Below are positions 32,600 through 43,219 of a DNA stretch of 64,000 nucleotides, piece after piece. Both the position numbers and the translations under genes were made by a program. How positions within the stretch are numbered: position 1 is the stretch's first letter; each line of letters opens with the position of its first letter. Origin of the DNA: Heliopora coerulea (taxonomy: Eukaryota; Cnidaria; Anthozoa; Scleralcyonacea; Helioporidae). The notes under the pieces are model-generated. The model did not search any database and was not told where the DNA came from. It saw nothing but the letters and a program-made list of their open reading frames with translations. The stretch spans positions 62,001 through 126,000 of the forward strand of contig JASJOG010000513.1 of the NCBI GenBank assembly GCA_030142905.1. Reading direction: 5' to 3'.

Positions 32600-35290
32600 T
32601 CAAGCCATATACGTCGACCAACGCAATGATTAGTATATAATCAAAGACTCTTTTGAGCTACCTCATCGATGAATATACACTTCAGAAGGGGAGACTGTGA
32701 AGTTGTAAAGCCAAATATTGTTACTGACAGCATAAAAAGTTGGACAAAATATGCTGACGTTTTGCAACTCAAATTGGTGCAATCAAACTACAACAGAATA
32801 GTTTTATCAAAATCCAGTGCCTGCCAATAACTTTAAGAAGTATAATACGAAACATACTACGAATAAGAGTGACATCTTGGAACTCAAGATTTGAGTGAAA
32901 ACAAGACGAGATTATAGTGTAGTAATATTTCGAATTTACTACAAATTCATCTTCGGTAAACATAAATATACGTGTGTGTGTGTTAGTGAAAATTACCCAA
33001 CCAGTTATTGATTTTTTTCCGACAGATGGCCTAAGGTTCTCCGACGGAGGGCTCTAACCCCCTCTGTGCCCCTCTGGCGCCACCCTGGGTCCACGTTTGC
33101 CTTCTGCTGTACCGATAGACGTAAGGTTAAGGTCTCTCACGCGATAAAACTGTGCGAGATTTTGTATTGTTAGGAACTCCATGTGCGTAGATTTGTCTGA
33201 GGTATAGTGCGTACTTACATATAAATATTGATATTATTTTAGATACACGATACTCCAAATTTACAAGAGACAAAGAAGGAACTGAAATTTATTGAAGGTT
33301 AAGCAAAACAAAATCCAGCGCCAGCAGACAGTCGCGAAGAGTAAGGGATGACATAAATACCGAAAAATACTGACATTTGAGAACTCGCTATTTCAGTGTA
33401 CAACAAGACAGGGTTCGTGCTATTCCTTGAACTCCTTAAATACTCCTTGAACCAAATTTTGACTTTCAAGGACGCTTGATTAACCCATGAAATTTACAGT
33501 TTTCCTAAAACTCCTTGAATACTCCTGGAACATTATGATCAGGTTAAAGTAAAATGGTAAGCTGATTTATCGGGTTTGAAACACGGGACGAAGCCGAGTG
33601 TTTTAGATCCGATAAAGTAGATATTGCGAGTTTTAAATGATTCGAAAACGAACTCCTTAATATGCTAATTCTCGAAGAAATTTTGAAAATTTATGTTTTC
33701 TAAGCCGAGGAAATTTGAGGAGAAAAGTAAACACGTTTTTCTCACATTTAAAATCACGATATGGTTACGATTTTTGTTACTGTTTTCCTCATGAATGATT
33801 ATGTATGGGTTTTATTAAGAAACCTGTAAATAAGGAGGCAAAATTATCAAAATGGTCACATAACCGTCCTGACATTTTCTCTTGTGACTTTTCCAACTAT
33901 AACACGACAAAGCTTCTAATGTAAATTTTGTTATGACAAGCCACTTTTCATGTTCGCTCTTTGACTTTTTTTTTTTGATTACCATAGAATGCAGTTTGCA
34001 ACCAAACTCAAGAACCAAACACATTAGTCTCACTTCTTGTTTGTCAGGTATTGTGATTGTACAGCTAGTAATGCGAAGGGACGTTCACATCTGCATGCCA
34101 TCTTCAGCCTTGGACTGGATTTCGATTGGAAATCCACTTGTAAATGCAATCGGACTAAAATTTGGAATGGTTTTGACCACCCGTTTGAGGTGATCTGAGA
34201 GAAGGCTGACTTTGTACTCACAGTGTACAGTTCAAATTCTGTTTAACTTTTCTTATGTGAACACAAATAAAAAAGTTCCAGTTGATTTTACCAAGAGAAA
34301 AGACTATTTACTATTACCAGCTCAGAATTTCAAAAACTTAATAATAAAACATAAACCGAAGAATGTCATTATCTTTGCTTGATGTTCACGTTATAAACAA
34401 GACAAAATTAAGACGACTGTGAGCTGTTATAACTTAAATATCAAGCAAACAAGATGACGTTGTTTGGTTTGTGTTTTGTTCTTTAAAAGAGTAGCATGAA
34501 TAGAAAAATAACAATTCATCAAAGTTTTATAGGCGTCGATCATGTGGTATGTTTCATGGCATTTGGCGTTTTTTAAAGTTTGCCAGAGGGAAGTATTAAT
34601 GTTACAAATTTTGAATCCCCTCCTTCCTGGAAATTTTGGAATTTATGACTTCTGACGCAGTATTTGTTGCGTTTTGGGGCGATACCGCATTCCTACAACA
34701 CGTCGAAAAAAGTACTGATGATGCGGTCTCTGTAGAAGAGAATATGGGAATGAGTTCTTTCCAGTAGTTTCCTTTTTTTCTCGCGAAATATTCTGAAAAT
34801 TTGCTGTTTGTTTGGCTGAAATCATCGTTTGTACGACTCAACTGTGGGATTCAGTGAGGAATGCAAGAAACTATAATCCTGGCCAAAAATATTGGGACAA
34901 CACTTTAACTCTTTCCCGGCGGCGTAAGATATCTATCATTTTACTCTGGCTAACGCTAGACGATTTTTCTCGTCAAAGGGGCACCTTCCGCCTCGAAAGA
35001 GTTAGAATAGATAGTACGATTACGCTTTTCATTTCCTTCCTTCAACGTTGCAAGTTTTTTGTCAGCTTTTTCCTTTGCATGTGGCCCATGCAACGAGCAT
35101 CATCTGACATGGTGGTCTGAAGCAACATTGATGGAGGGGAGGAAGGGGAGGAAGGAAAGAGGGAGCAAGCGATATTTCCTCTTTTGTCTTTAGTATGGTT
35201 AGCAGGGAGACATGTGCCTCGCTGTCTCAGGTATTTTTGACCAGGATTGCAGACTTTGAAAATACCAAGATCTTTTGGCTTCTGCTTAGG
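32600..35290. other. Gene-poor gap with repeat fragments
   Basis: 32868-32960 is copy 2 of the repeat terminus at 22905. At 33409-33540 CAGGGTTCGTGC and the repeated word ACTCCTTGAA suggest a hAT-like fragment. At 34910-35005 is another copy of the ACGATTTTTCTCGTCAAAGG motif repeat. The ORFs at 33933-34221 and 34602-34841 have no recognisable motif. Confidence 0.5.
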
Positions 35291-35295
35291 TTGCA

Positions 35296-35480
35296 CTTAC
35301 GTCGAATGTGCATCTTAGCTTACCATCTGTCTCGGTAGCTCGATGGTTTGAGCATCTCGTCGCCATCAGTCATCAGAAGGTTGCGGGCTCGATCCCCATC
35401 TGGGGGTCAGAAATTGTTTTTCTGAGGTTAGAACTCGACCAGCGTTCATTTATCATTCAGGGTGTCAGCAAGCTCCCACA
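35296..35480 (+). repeat. tRNA-derived SINE copy
   Basis: CTCGGTAGCTCGATGGTTTG forms the A-box region and GGGCTCGATCCCC the B box, followed by the tail TTTTTCTGAGGTTAGAACTC. Same family as 26690-26820, more diverged. Confidence 0.82.
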
Positions 35481-35524
35481 ATTCCACAATATTTATCTAA
35501 TCCATAGCAATATTAATAACATAT

Positions 35525-35720
35525 AGTGGCTTCCGCTCAGGTCGCACATATGTCGAACTTGCTCCTAAGCTCACAATTTAAGTCTTGGTAGCTCAATGGT
35601 GAGGGCGTCTCACCGATCATCAGAAAATTGCTGGTTCGATCCCCGTATGGGGCTCAGAAATCGTTTTTCTGAGGATAGAAGTTGATCGTTTATCTTCATT
35701 CAAGATATCTACAAGCTCCC
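35525..35720 (+). repeat. tRNA-derived SINE copy, in tandem with the previous one
   Basis: Same layout: TCTTGGTAGCTCAATGGTGA, then CTGGTTCGATCCCC, and the tail TTTTTCTGAGGATAGAAGTT. It follows the previous copy head-to-tail within 50 bases. Confidence 0.82.
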
Positions 35721-36084
35721 ACATTTCCAAAATGTATATATCTCAATAGTTTTATAAGTTCGATTGTATATTTGTTTTTCTCAGGTGTATTGTGGGATAT
35801 TTAAAATTGTATGATTTCTCAAGTATTAACGTCTGACTATGCCGAAAAATTCAACAATCGGGGACATGATTAAAGTTAAACTTGGGGGCTGTACCTCGCA
35901 GATGTTGCTCGACTAATCACGTTATTACCTGAAATATTTCACAAAATATCTTAGGATGCGTCAGAATCAGTCTCAGGAGGGACTAAAATACAAAATTTTA
36001 CTACTTGGGTTACCCTAAAGGCCAACATTCTCCTTTGCGGTACTTGGCGTTTCAACATCCAGGTCTTTTCTCACTTAAGAGTGA

Positions 36085-36215
36085 CTTTATTTCCGCTTGA
36101 TGAACCCTAACAGCTTCCTAAGCTGTTCTCCCTAGAGGTCTAGTAAGGGCCACCCCTGATGCTTCTAGTGTTACTACATGAACAAACCGAAGTCCCCGGA
36201 GAAAACCTGCGTAGC
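36085..36215 (+). repeat. Dispersed repeat truncating the Harbinger left end
   Basis: Matches 30065-30175 over CTCCCTAGAGGTC, AGTAAGGGCC and GGAGAAAACCTGCG. It ends just before the truncated start of the Myb-like accessory gene, and so probably replaced the Harbinger left end. Confidence 0.7.
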
Positions 36216-36249
36216 ACTTTCACTGTTTTGAGTTAATGAAAAGTATTTT

Positions 36250-37053
36250 GAAATACCAACCTACCATAAAACAAAGCAGTCCTTTGACGAAAAGGTGAAA
36301 GAAATTCGACAGAATTTCTCCATTGCTGTTACTTCGGGACGACGCAGTGGAAGTGGTAAAGTCGTATTAGAATTTTATGACGAACTGGTACAAATATGGG
36401 GAGGTTCTCCCTCAACAAAACCATTGTCATGTGGTAAATGCACCGAAGAGGTTTACTGCTCCAGCATCGGTGACCAAGAGCAATCTGATCTTCCTTCAGA
36501 TGATGTAGGCACTAACATTAATGATTCTCCAGTTTCATCACATCACGATGCTGACAACTCTCCAGTTACTCCAGAGTCCATGGGCGACAGTGCTGCTGTT
36601 TGCTGAAAGCGAAAAGATGTGAACACAGTTCCAAAATTAATTGATAGCAAACGCAAGCTTATGGAGCGGCAGTTAAGCTCTGCTCAGCGTGACCAGCTGC
36701 TGTTAAATGAAGCAAAGGAAGACTCCAGGTTCAAGAAGGACATTGCTGAGGCTATTAGACAATCTAATGAGACATTTGCAACTTCCATGAGGCTGATGAG
36801 CACATCCATTGTACAAGTTGCACAAAGCCTGTCAAAGTCAATGGAGCTAATCAGTCATGCTTTTTCAAGAAATGACCAAAACAATCAGCATGTTATTCCA
36901 CAATATCATCATCCTGGTCATGTTCCCAATGCAGCTGTTTATAACAACTATAGCACAGGTCAGTTTAATTATGCTGCTCATCTTGAATCTTTACCTGGTG
37001 AAACTGGAAGTAATGCTTCTGATGATACATACTGGAATAATCATCAACTATGA
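36250..37053 (+). pseudogene. Myb/SANT-like Harbinger accessory protein, 5'-truncated
   Basis: The frame opens inside the trihelix region (SFDEKVKEIRQNFSIAVTSG, then GSGKVVLEFYDELVQIWGGS), which in Harbinger accessory proteins binds DNA and brings the nuclease to the nucleus. It is followed by an acidic/serine linker and a helical C-terminal stretch (RFKKDIAEAIRQSNETFATS, then SMELISHAFSR) likely to form a coiled coil. A single in-frame TGA at 36604-36606 divides it. The N-terminus is lost at the repeat junction. It pairs with the nuclease gene at 38421-44240. Confidence 0.75.
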
Positions 37054-37056
37054 CTG

Positions 37057-38420
37057 AGGTGCAATGCATTGGTTTGTTTTAGAACTTGCAAAATTTTGTT
37101 TGAGTTATTTTGTTAGTTAAGGATATGAACACTTTCATAGGGATATGTACAATATTTGTATTATTTGTTGCATACAGTTGGTACATATTTTGGGAAAAAA
37201 CCCCAGAAACGTTTGAAAATCATTTAGACAAAATGTACTGTAATTCCTCAGTAAAAGGTTAAACGAAAAACCTACTGGAATAGTTTTCATTTTAAATTTT
37301 TAATGCGCTCAAGCATGGCATTAGTCTAGTCTATAAGTAAAGACAACCCAGTCCAACTGCAAGGATGATATTTTTGTTTTCATTGTTGTTCTCATTCTTT
37401 GAGGATTTTTGTTGTTCACCCTTTCACCATACCTGGCCTTGGGGAGAGGTGAGAATCAGTTATCCCATTCAGTACTTCTAAAATGACCCTTTAGTGGATA
37501 AACGTATTTGGAAAGAATTTCATGGTTTACTTTTTTCAAAATTTTGTTGCAAAGATTTTGGCTTATTTATGTTGAACAGAGCTATAAAGTCATTCTCATT
37601 GCAACCACCATGCTCAAAAACAGGACTTTTCTTATTTTGGGGTTTCTTGTAGTTTCATTGCTATTCTGCAGTTCAAAATGAATATGTGTACTGTTGTGTA
37701 TGTTTTACTGCTGTTTTGGTTTTTTTTCCAAAAGTTTGGAATTTTGCCACAAGATGGCTTGCATATGCTGAGGTCAGCACTTCTTTTTCTTTTTGCCAAA
37801 CTTAATGTATTACAGGAATTAGATATCATTTTTGGGCAATTAATATTAGACCAATCAATGGGACATCAACAATAGCATAAAAATTGTTAATTAACAAAAA
37901 TAATTTACACATCCCTATTAACTTATTATGAAGCAGGATTCATCTCCTTGACAAGCAGAATTGTCAGGTGTTATCCAGAGTAAAGTAATAAAGTGTGTCC
38001 TTGTCCCTTAATGGGTTAAGTTAGTTATTCATTTAAGTATTACAATTAGCTTGATAATCAAACTTTTGAGGGAATGGCACATTGCTCTTCATCCATTGGT
38101 TAAGACAAATGCACAGGCCGGACTGATATGAAAACGACTTGGGTGCATGTGCAGTTTATGAATTGTTTCTTTATTAAATCTTGTAAATAAATGGTTGAAG
38201 AAAGAGAATGCAATTAATAGAAGCTTCTTCCAAACCACCAACACAAAGGTAATGTTTTATATGGTTACAATTGTTCATAAGTAATTTGTGGTTAATTTTC
38301 AGGTCACTTAAAGTCGTTTTCACCAACATGTTTTTGTGAGCAACGTAAATTATACAGACACTTCACTTCTAGAAGTGTATTAAGTTATGAAATTTGAACA
38401 ATCCAAAAATTTGTAAGTTT
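37057..38420. other. Region between the two convergent Harbinger genes
   Basis: AT-rich, without a coding pattern on either strand. By position it contains the 3' untranslated regions of the accessory gene and the nuclease gene. Confidence 0.55.
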
Positions 38421-38634
38421 CTAATAGATATCTAATAGGTTCTGCTTGATATAATCGGCAAGGACTGAGCGAACATATTCACCATGTGAGTTGTTGCTTG
38501 AGTAAACAGGGTCTGGATTATTTGGTATGCTTTCTTTTTCTGCACGTTGATGCAATACTTGAACTTGTACTTCCTCTTCATCTGGGCCACAATTTTGTGA
38601 ACTTTCACAGTAATTGTGAAGCACAAAACAACTG

Positions 38635-38775
38635 TGTAGTGGTCTGGTCTCAGAATATCCGGACAAGTCTCACAACTCAACAATTCTCTTTTATTATTCG
38701 ACTTACACACCACATCTACTAATAAACAGTACCGTATTACATCCCATCCGGTAGGATGACTTCCGGTACACTACA
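38635..38775 (-). repeat. 3' LTR of the Ty3/Gypsy element
   Basis: 141 bp, identical to the other LTR; short inverted ends TGTAGTG/CACTACA. At this length it is among the shorter Gypsy LTRs. Confidence 0.97.
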
Positions 38776-38785
38776 TCTCCCCCCT
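38776..38785 (-). other. Polypurine tract
   Basis: On the minus strand AGGGGGGAGA lies immediately upstream of the 3' LTR. In this family it is the RNase-H-resistant primer for plus-strand DNA synthesis. Confidence 0.85.
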
Positions 38786-38902
38786 ACTTATTACAAAAGA
38801 GCTAGCACCTAACTTAGATGTATAAAATGACTAACCGAAACGAATACAATAAAGTCTTGAAAAGGATATCAAAAACAGTCACTTGTCTCGTATAGGCATA
38901 AT

Positions 38903-40324
38903 CTAAACTACATGTACAAAGTCACAAACATAGTCTTGCATCCAGGCTGGCGCTTGTCTAGTGCGCACGGGTCGCGGGGAACGTGGATCACTCGACGAAG
39001 GGCTACTGGGGAAATCACTCGGTTGGGTTGGTGGCCCCTCTGCAATTTGAACAGGCTGACTTTCTTCCAACTGTGTTGGCTGTGGTAGCAGCTGATCCTG
39101 TCTTGCTTGCCCAGGTTCAACGAACTTTTTCATGTGGGCAATGTTGCGCATCTTGCTATTGCCATTGATGTCTTGCAGAATTACAGCATTCCCTTCCTTA
39201 TGAGTGACTACGTAAGGTTCTGCATCGTAGCTGGGTGATAGCTTGCTTTCACGGGTTTGCTTCAATAACACTTTGTCACCCTCTTCTATGTCGCTGTACT
39301 TGGCAGCTCTCGTCTTGTCTGCGTGCTCTTTCTGTCGCAGTTTGGCACGAGCATCTCTCTCTCTCAGCTTCTGTTGCCAAAAAACCTCAGGGGGTCGGTG
39401 TTCAAGAATTACAACTTGCGGTAGCTTGTCTCGCAGTTTTCTCCCCATAAGTAGTTCAGCAGGAGAGACAGCAGTAACAGTGTGAGGAGTTACTCTGTAC
39501 TGGAACAGGAAATTTTGAAGGGATTTCCGCCAATCTTTTCCCTCAAGGTGTGCGATTCGCACAATCTTGAGAAGGGTTTCATTGCAACGCTCCACTTCTC
39601 CATTGCTCTGAGGCCAGTATGGTACACTCTTTTTGTGCTCGATCCCTAGGTACTCTAAGAACCTCTCGAATTCCTTTGACGCAAACTGAGGCCCATTGTC
39701 GCTATGAACGGTTTGGGGAAGACCATGTGTTGCAAAGATAGCTTCCAAGCTTCTTACTACGTGGTTGGCATCTGTATTCTTCAGTAGTATAGCTTCTATC
39801 CAACGAGAATAATAATCTACCACCACCAGGAGGTGTTCTCCGTTTGATATCTCAAGAAGGTCAATTGAGATCTCTTGCCAGGGACCGTCAGGCAACCGGC
39901 TTGATCTGATGGGCTCAGGTATGGCTCTGGGTCCTACAAGCTGACAGGGGTGGCATGCACGGATCGCTTCTTCGACCTGCTTGTCAATTTGTGGCCACCA
40001 CACTCTTTCTCTCAGTCTGGCCTTGGTCCTTACCATACCCTGGTGGCCCTCATGAGCCAGAGTAATGGTCCTCTTCCATAAGCTCTCAGGCATCACGACT
40101 CGATTTTCTCTCATAACCACTTGCCCAACCAGCCATAATTCGTCTTTCACTGCTTTATAAGAGGTGCCTGACAACTTGCTCCAGTCACCTGTCATCACGG
40201 CCTGGCGGACGAGCTGAAGTGTGGGGTCTTCTGCTGAAGCAGTCTCCACTTGTTTGGGCGTCAAAGCGGCTGGCATTGCTTCAGTCACCACACTGTACGC
40301 GAAGTCTTCTGTTTCTAAGGTGTC
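38903..40324 (-). CDS. Integrase part of pol (downstream of in-frame TAA)
   Basis: This continues the gag-pol frame after the TAA at 40325-40327; no ATG initiates it there, the first in-frame ATG being 17 codons downstream (EAMPAALTPKQV). Domains: the H2C2 zinc module (HEGHQGMVRTKARLRERVWW, then CHPCQ); the catalytic core with SIDLLEI (D), VHSDNGPQFASKEFERFLEY (D), and PQSNGEVERCNETLLK (E); then the C-terminal GPY/F-like region DKVLLKQTRESKLSPSYDAE. The integrase joins element cDNA to host DNA. The tail is proline/serine-rich. It could be expressed only by readthrough of the TAA; otherwise the copy is defective in integration. Residues of the DDE triad appear intact. Confidence 0.9.
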   Translation of the reverse strand, partial: DTLETEDFAYSVVTEAMPAALTPKQVETASAEDPTLQLVRQAVMTGDWSKLSGTSYKAVKDELWLVGQVVMRENRVVMPESLWKRTITLAHEGHQGMVRTKARLRERVWWPQIDKQVEEAIRACHPCQLVGPRAIPEPIRSSRLPDGPWQEISIDLLEISNGEHLLVVVDYYSRWIEAILLKNTDANHVVRSLEAIFATHGLPQTVHSDNGPQFASKEFERFLEYLGIEHKKSVPYWPQSNGEVERCNETLLKIVRIAHLEGKDWRKSLQNFLFQYRVTPHTVTAVSPAELLMGRKLRDKLPQVVILEHRPPEVFWQQKLRERDARAKLRQKEHADKTRAAKYSDIEEGDKVLLKQTRESKLSPSYDAEPYVVTHKEGNAVILQDINGNSKMRNIAHMKKFVEPGQARQDQLLPQPTQLEESQPVQIAEGPPTQPSDFPSSPSSSDPRSPRPVRTRQAPAWMQDYVCDFVHVV

Positions 40325-42994
40325 TTAGTCTTGGGCGTGGTTCACGGGGAGGCGGCTTAGTACATCGGCGGCATTGTCTTTGCCTCGTATATGTGTCAAC
40401 TCATACTGGAACTGCTGCAGGTACAGAAGCCACCTTTCTATCCTAGCAGATGGGAGTTTGGACTGACTGGCGAGCACTGTGACCAAGGGGTTGTGGTCTG
40501 TGCATATTTCAAACTTAATTCCATAGAGGTACAAGTAGAACTTCTGACATGCCCATCTGACAGCTAGCGCCTCTCTTTCAAACTGGGAATATCTTTGCTC
40601 AACTTTGCTCAACTTCCGACTGGCATAGTAGATTGGTCTATACGTCCCATCTTCTTGTTTCTGTTCAAGGATGGCTCCAATTCCAACCGGCGATGCATCA
40701 GTCGTAAGCCGGGTGGGAGCACCTTGTCTGTGATAAGCCATAACTGGTGCACGAACCAGCCGGTCTTTGATTTCTTGAAAGGCTTTATTCTGTTTAGGAC
40801 CCCATCGCCACTTTGTGTCCTTCTTGGTTAGGTCCCACAGTGGACTGGATATTGTAGCAAAGTTTGGGATAAACTTCGCACAAAACTGTACGGAACCAAG
40901 GAAACTTCTTACTTCAAACAGGTTTTGGGGTGCCGGTGCTTCAACAATAGCTTTCACTCGGTCACTGGAGAGCTTTAACCCCTCTCCAGAAAGTACATCT
41001 CCCATGTAAACCATACTACTAACCCCAATTTCACATTTTTCATAATTCAAGGTAAGCCCACTTTCTTCCAGCTTGTGCATGACTCTTTCCAAGTTCGCGT
41101 CATGTTCCTTGTCGTCTGCACCAACAACTCGAAGATCATCATGCAGGTTGTACGCCCCCGGACAATCCTTGATCACTTGCCACACAATTTGTTGGAACTT
41201 TTCCGTGGCCATATTTACACCAAATAGTAAACGCTTGTACCTGTACAGGCCATTGGGTGCAGCAAATGTTGTTATGTCTCTAGAATCTGGGTGTAATTCA
41301 ATCTGATGAAAGGCCATGTTAAGATCCAGTTTAGAGAAAACTTTCGCATAGGATACCTCTTGAAGTGTTTCTTCTACGGTAGGGACAGGGTGTTTTTCCC
41401 TCACAATCGCTCTGTTTGCTTGTCTCATGTCTAGGCATAGCCTTACATCCCCATTGGGCTTCTCAACTACTACTAAGGGGTTCACCCAGCTAGTCGGATT
41501 TTCTACTTTCTCTATCACGTCTAACTTGAGCAGGTCTTCCAGCTTTTCATTAACTTTAGCCCTCCTACTAAAAGGAATTCTGCGTACTGGCTGAGCTACT
41601 GGGTGGATGTCTTGGTCGATATGAAACTTCAACTGGTATCCTTTGAGCTTGCCAAGACCTTGGAATACTTTTGGGAATTTTGCTTTCAGCGCAGCCTTTC
41701 TATCTGCATGCTTTGGCGTATCTTGCGGTCCATCGGACTTGATTTCGCAGCTATTGATGGAGATACCAACCCTTAGCACGCCTAACAATTCAGAAGTTTT
41801 GCGGCCTAGTAGTGTTGTTGCTTTACCGCATGTGATATAAAATTCAGCACTTAATGACTGGTGGAACTGGGGTACGCCTACACTTAGAATACACTTCCCT
41901 TTAAGTTGGAGTGGCTCTACTGAGGCATAGGCATAAACTTTCTTAGTGCACTCCAACAATTTAACTCTACCCCTTGTTATAAAATTAAATACTTCTGACA
42001 TCAAATTACAACTAGCACCAGAGTCAATAACAGTGTTTATAAGCTTATCTTCAATAATCAGTTCCAGGGTGTTCTCCTCATCAGTTGCTCCGGTGCTGAA
42101 CACGTAGAAATCATCGCTACCTGCATCATCGTCTTCAGCCATTTGGTTCGCGGTCAGCTGGTTCACATTTCCTCGGCCTTGTGAGTTTCCCTTGTTCTTT
42201 CCATGCTGAGGTTTTCCACGAGTGTTTCCATGACCACGACTCGAACTTCGACTCGATGTTTTTTTCCTATTCTGCTCAGGCTGTTTTGAGTGGCAGCAAA
42301 CTTCAAAATGGCCAAGTTTTCCACATTTTCCACACTTGTGATCACGTGAGCGATAACATTCCTTGGCGAAGTGACCCACTTTATCGCATCGCCAACATTT
42401 TCCTCCTTGCTTAGAGCTAGTCACAATGTTGTTTACATTCTCGCGAACGAGGATAAGCGCTTCCTTATCGTGATATTGACTGACAATTTCCATAAGTTTA
42501 GCGAGGGTCAGCGTCTCTTCACGATACAGTTTTGATTTGAGGTTTCTGTCCTTTATGAATGAAATGGCGCGATCTCGTACCTGATTGTCCCTCTCGCCTT
42601 CGTATTCGCAGTGTTCTGCTAGTTTCTGCAAGCGAGTAATGAAGTTGTTGATAGTCTCACCCACCGATGGTGTAGCCGCTAAAAACGCTTGTCGAGCCAT
42701 AGGAGCATTCTTTCGGAATTTAAAATGATTTGACAAGCATTCCATAGCTTTGTCGTTATCCTTAGCTCCACCACGCGATTCGGCGGGAATGGAGTTGTTA
42801 AAAATATCCCGTACAGTGGGTCCAGCGAGGTGAAGTAACAGGGATCTCTTCTGTGTCGGGTCACTTATCCCTGATGCACTGACGTAGAGTTCGAATTCTT
42901 CTTTCCAAGTTATCCATCGCTGGGCGAGTGTAGCTGGTTCGCCAACAGCGTCGAACGCAGGCAGTCCAGGTAATCCGCTTAAACACACGGCCAT
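40325..42994 (-). CDS. Gag-protease-RT-RNase H polyprotein
   Basis: 889 codons in one frame. Residues ~1-200 are Gag-like (WITWKEEFELYVSASGISDP, LAGPTVRDIF). Two CCHC zinc knuckles at about 205-245 (CWRCDKVGHFAKEC and CGKCGKLGHFEVCC; the second is slightly atypical) bind RNA. The aspartic protease has VIDSGASCNLM at about 325. The RT includes GDVRLCLDMRQANRAIV, FSKLDLNMAFHQIELHPDSR, YRYKRLLFGVNMATEKFQQI and the catalytic LHDD in YNLHDDLRVVGADD. RNase H shows TRLTTDASPVGIGAILEQK and ICTDHNPLVTVL. Gag and pol are fused without a frameshift. The start is the ATG at 42994, 84 bases inside the 5' LTR. It resembles K02A2.6-like Gypsy polyproteins. It ends in a TAA followed by open integrase frame. 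Confidence 0.95.
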   Translation of the reverse strand: MAVCLSGLPGLPAFDAVGEPATLAQRWITWKEEFELYVSASGISDPTQKRSLLLHLAGPTVRDIFNNSIPAESRGGAKDNDKAMECLSNHFKFRKNAPMARQAFLAATPSVGETINNFITRLQKLAEHCEYEGERDNQVRDRAISFIKDRNLKSKLYREETLTLAKLMEIVSQYHDKEALILVRENVNNIVTSSKQGGKCWRCDKVGHFAKECYRSRDHKCGKCGKLGHFEVCCHSKQPEQNRKKTSSRSSSRGHGNTRGKPQHGKNKGNSQGRGNVNQLTANQMAEDDDAGSDDFYVFSTGATDEENTLELIIEDKLINTVIDSGASCNLMSEVFNFITRGRVKLLECTKKVYAYASVEPLQLKGKCILSVGVPQFHQSLSAEFYITCGKATTLLGRKTSELLGVLRVGISINSCEIKSDGPQDTPKHADRKAALKAKFPKVFQGLGKLKGYQLKFHIDQDIHPVAQPVRRIPFSRRAKVNEKLEDLLKLDVIEKVENPTSWVNPLVVVEKPNGDVRLCLDMRQANRAIVREKHPVPTVEETLQEVSYAKVFSKLDLNMAFHQIELHPDSRDITTFAAPNGLYRYKRLLFGVNMATEKFQQIVWQVIKDCPGAYNLHDDLRVVGADDKEHDANLERVMHKLEESGLTLNYEKCEIGVSSMVYMGDVLSGEGLKLSSDRVKAIVEAPAPQNLFEVRSFLGSVQFCAKFIPNFATISSPLWDLTKKDTKWRWGPKQNKAFQEIKDRLVRAPVMAYHRQGAPTRLTTDASPVGIGAILEQKQEDGTYRPIYYASRKLSKVEQRYSQFEREALAVRWACQKFYLYLYGIKFEICTDHNPLVTVLASQSKLPSARIERWLLYLQQFQYELTHIRGKDNAADVLSRLPVNHAQD

Positions 42995-43064
42995 CTGTGC
43001 GAGTTTTCTCCACCATTTAAACTCGTTTCCACTGTAGCAGCTGCTCGGCGATACAACGTTATTT

Positions 43065-43076
43065 TCCTCGTCGCCA
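43065..43076 (-). other. tRNA primer-binding site
   Basis: Two bases inside the 5' LTR the minus strand reads TGGCGACGAGGA, complementary to a tRNA 3' end ...TCCTCGTCGCCA. From memory this matches animal tRNA-Ser(GCU), CCA included. Confidence 0.8.
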
Positions 43077-43078
43077 AA

Positions 43079-43219
43079 TGTAGTGGTCTGGTCTCAGAAT
43101 ATCCGGACAAGTCTCACAACTCAACAATTCTCTTTTATTATTCGACTTACACACCACATCTACTAATAAACAGTACCGTATTACATCCCATCCGGTAGGA
43201 TGACTTCCGGTACACTACA
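43079..43219 (-). repeat. 5' LTR of the Ty3/Gypsy element
   Basis: 141 bp, identical to the 3' LTR. It would hold the promoter and start of transcription on the minus strand. Confidence 0.97.

Larger units (their letters stand above)
38635..43219 (-). mobile_element. Full-length Ty3/Gypsy LTR retrotransposon, young
   Basis: Two 141-bp LTRs (38635-38775 and 43079-43219) that I find identical by eye, each starting TGTAGTG and ending CACTACA, flanked by a 5-bp target duplication AACTG (38630-38634 and 43220-43224). On the minus strand the order is LTR, primer site, gag-pol with protease, RT and RNase H, then integrase, polypurine tract and LTR; this order (RT before integrase) defines Ty3/Gypsy. 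Length is 4,585 bp. It is inserted in the HARBI1-like gene of Harbinger 1. Identical LTRs indicate recent insertion. One in-frame TAA separates RNase H from integrase. Confidence 0.97.

Noticed and set aside
36604..36606. Programmed TGA recoding in the Harbinger accessory gene
   Set aside because: The gene is also truncated and its partner nuclease has several lesions, so ordinary decay explains the stop.
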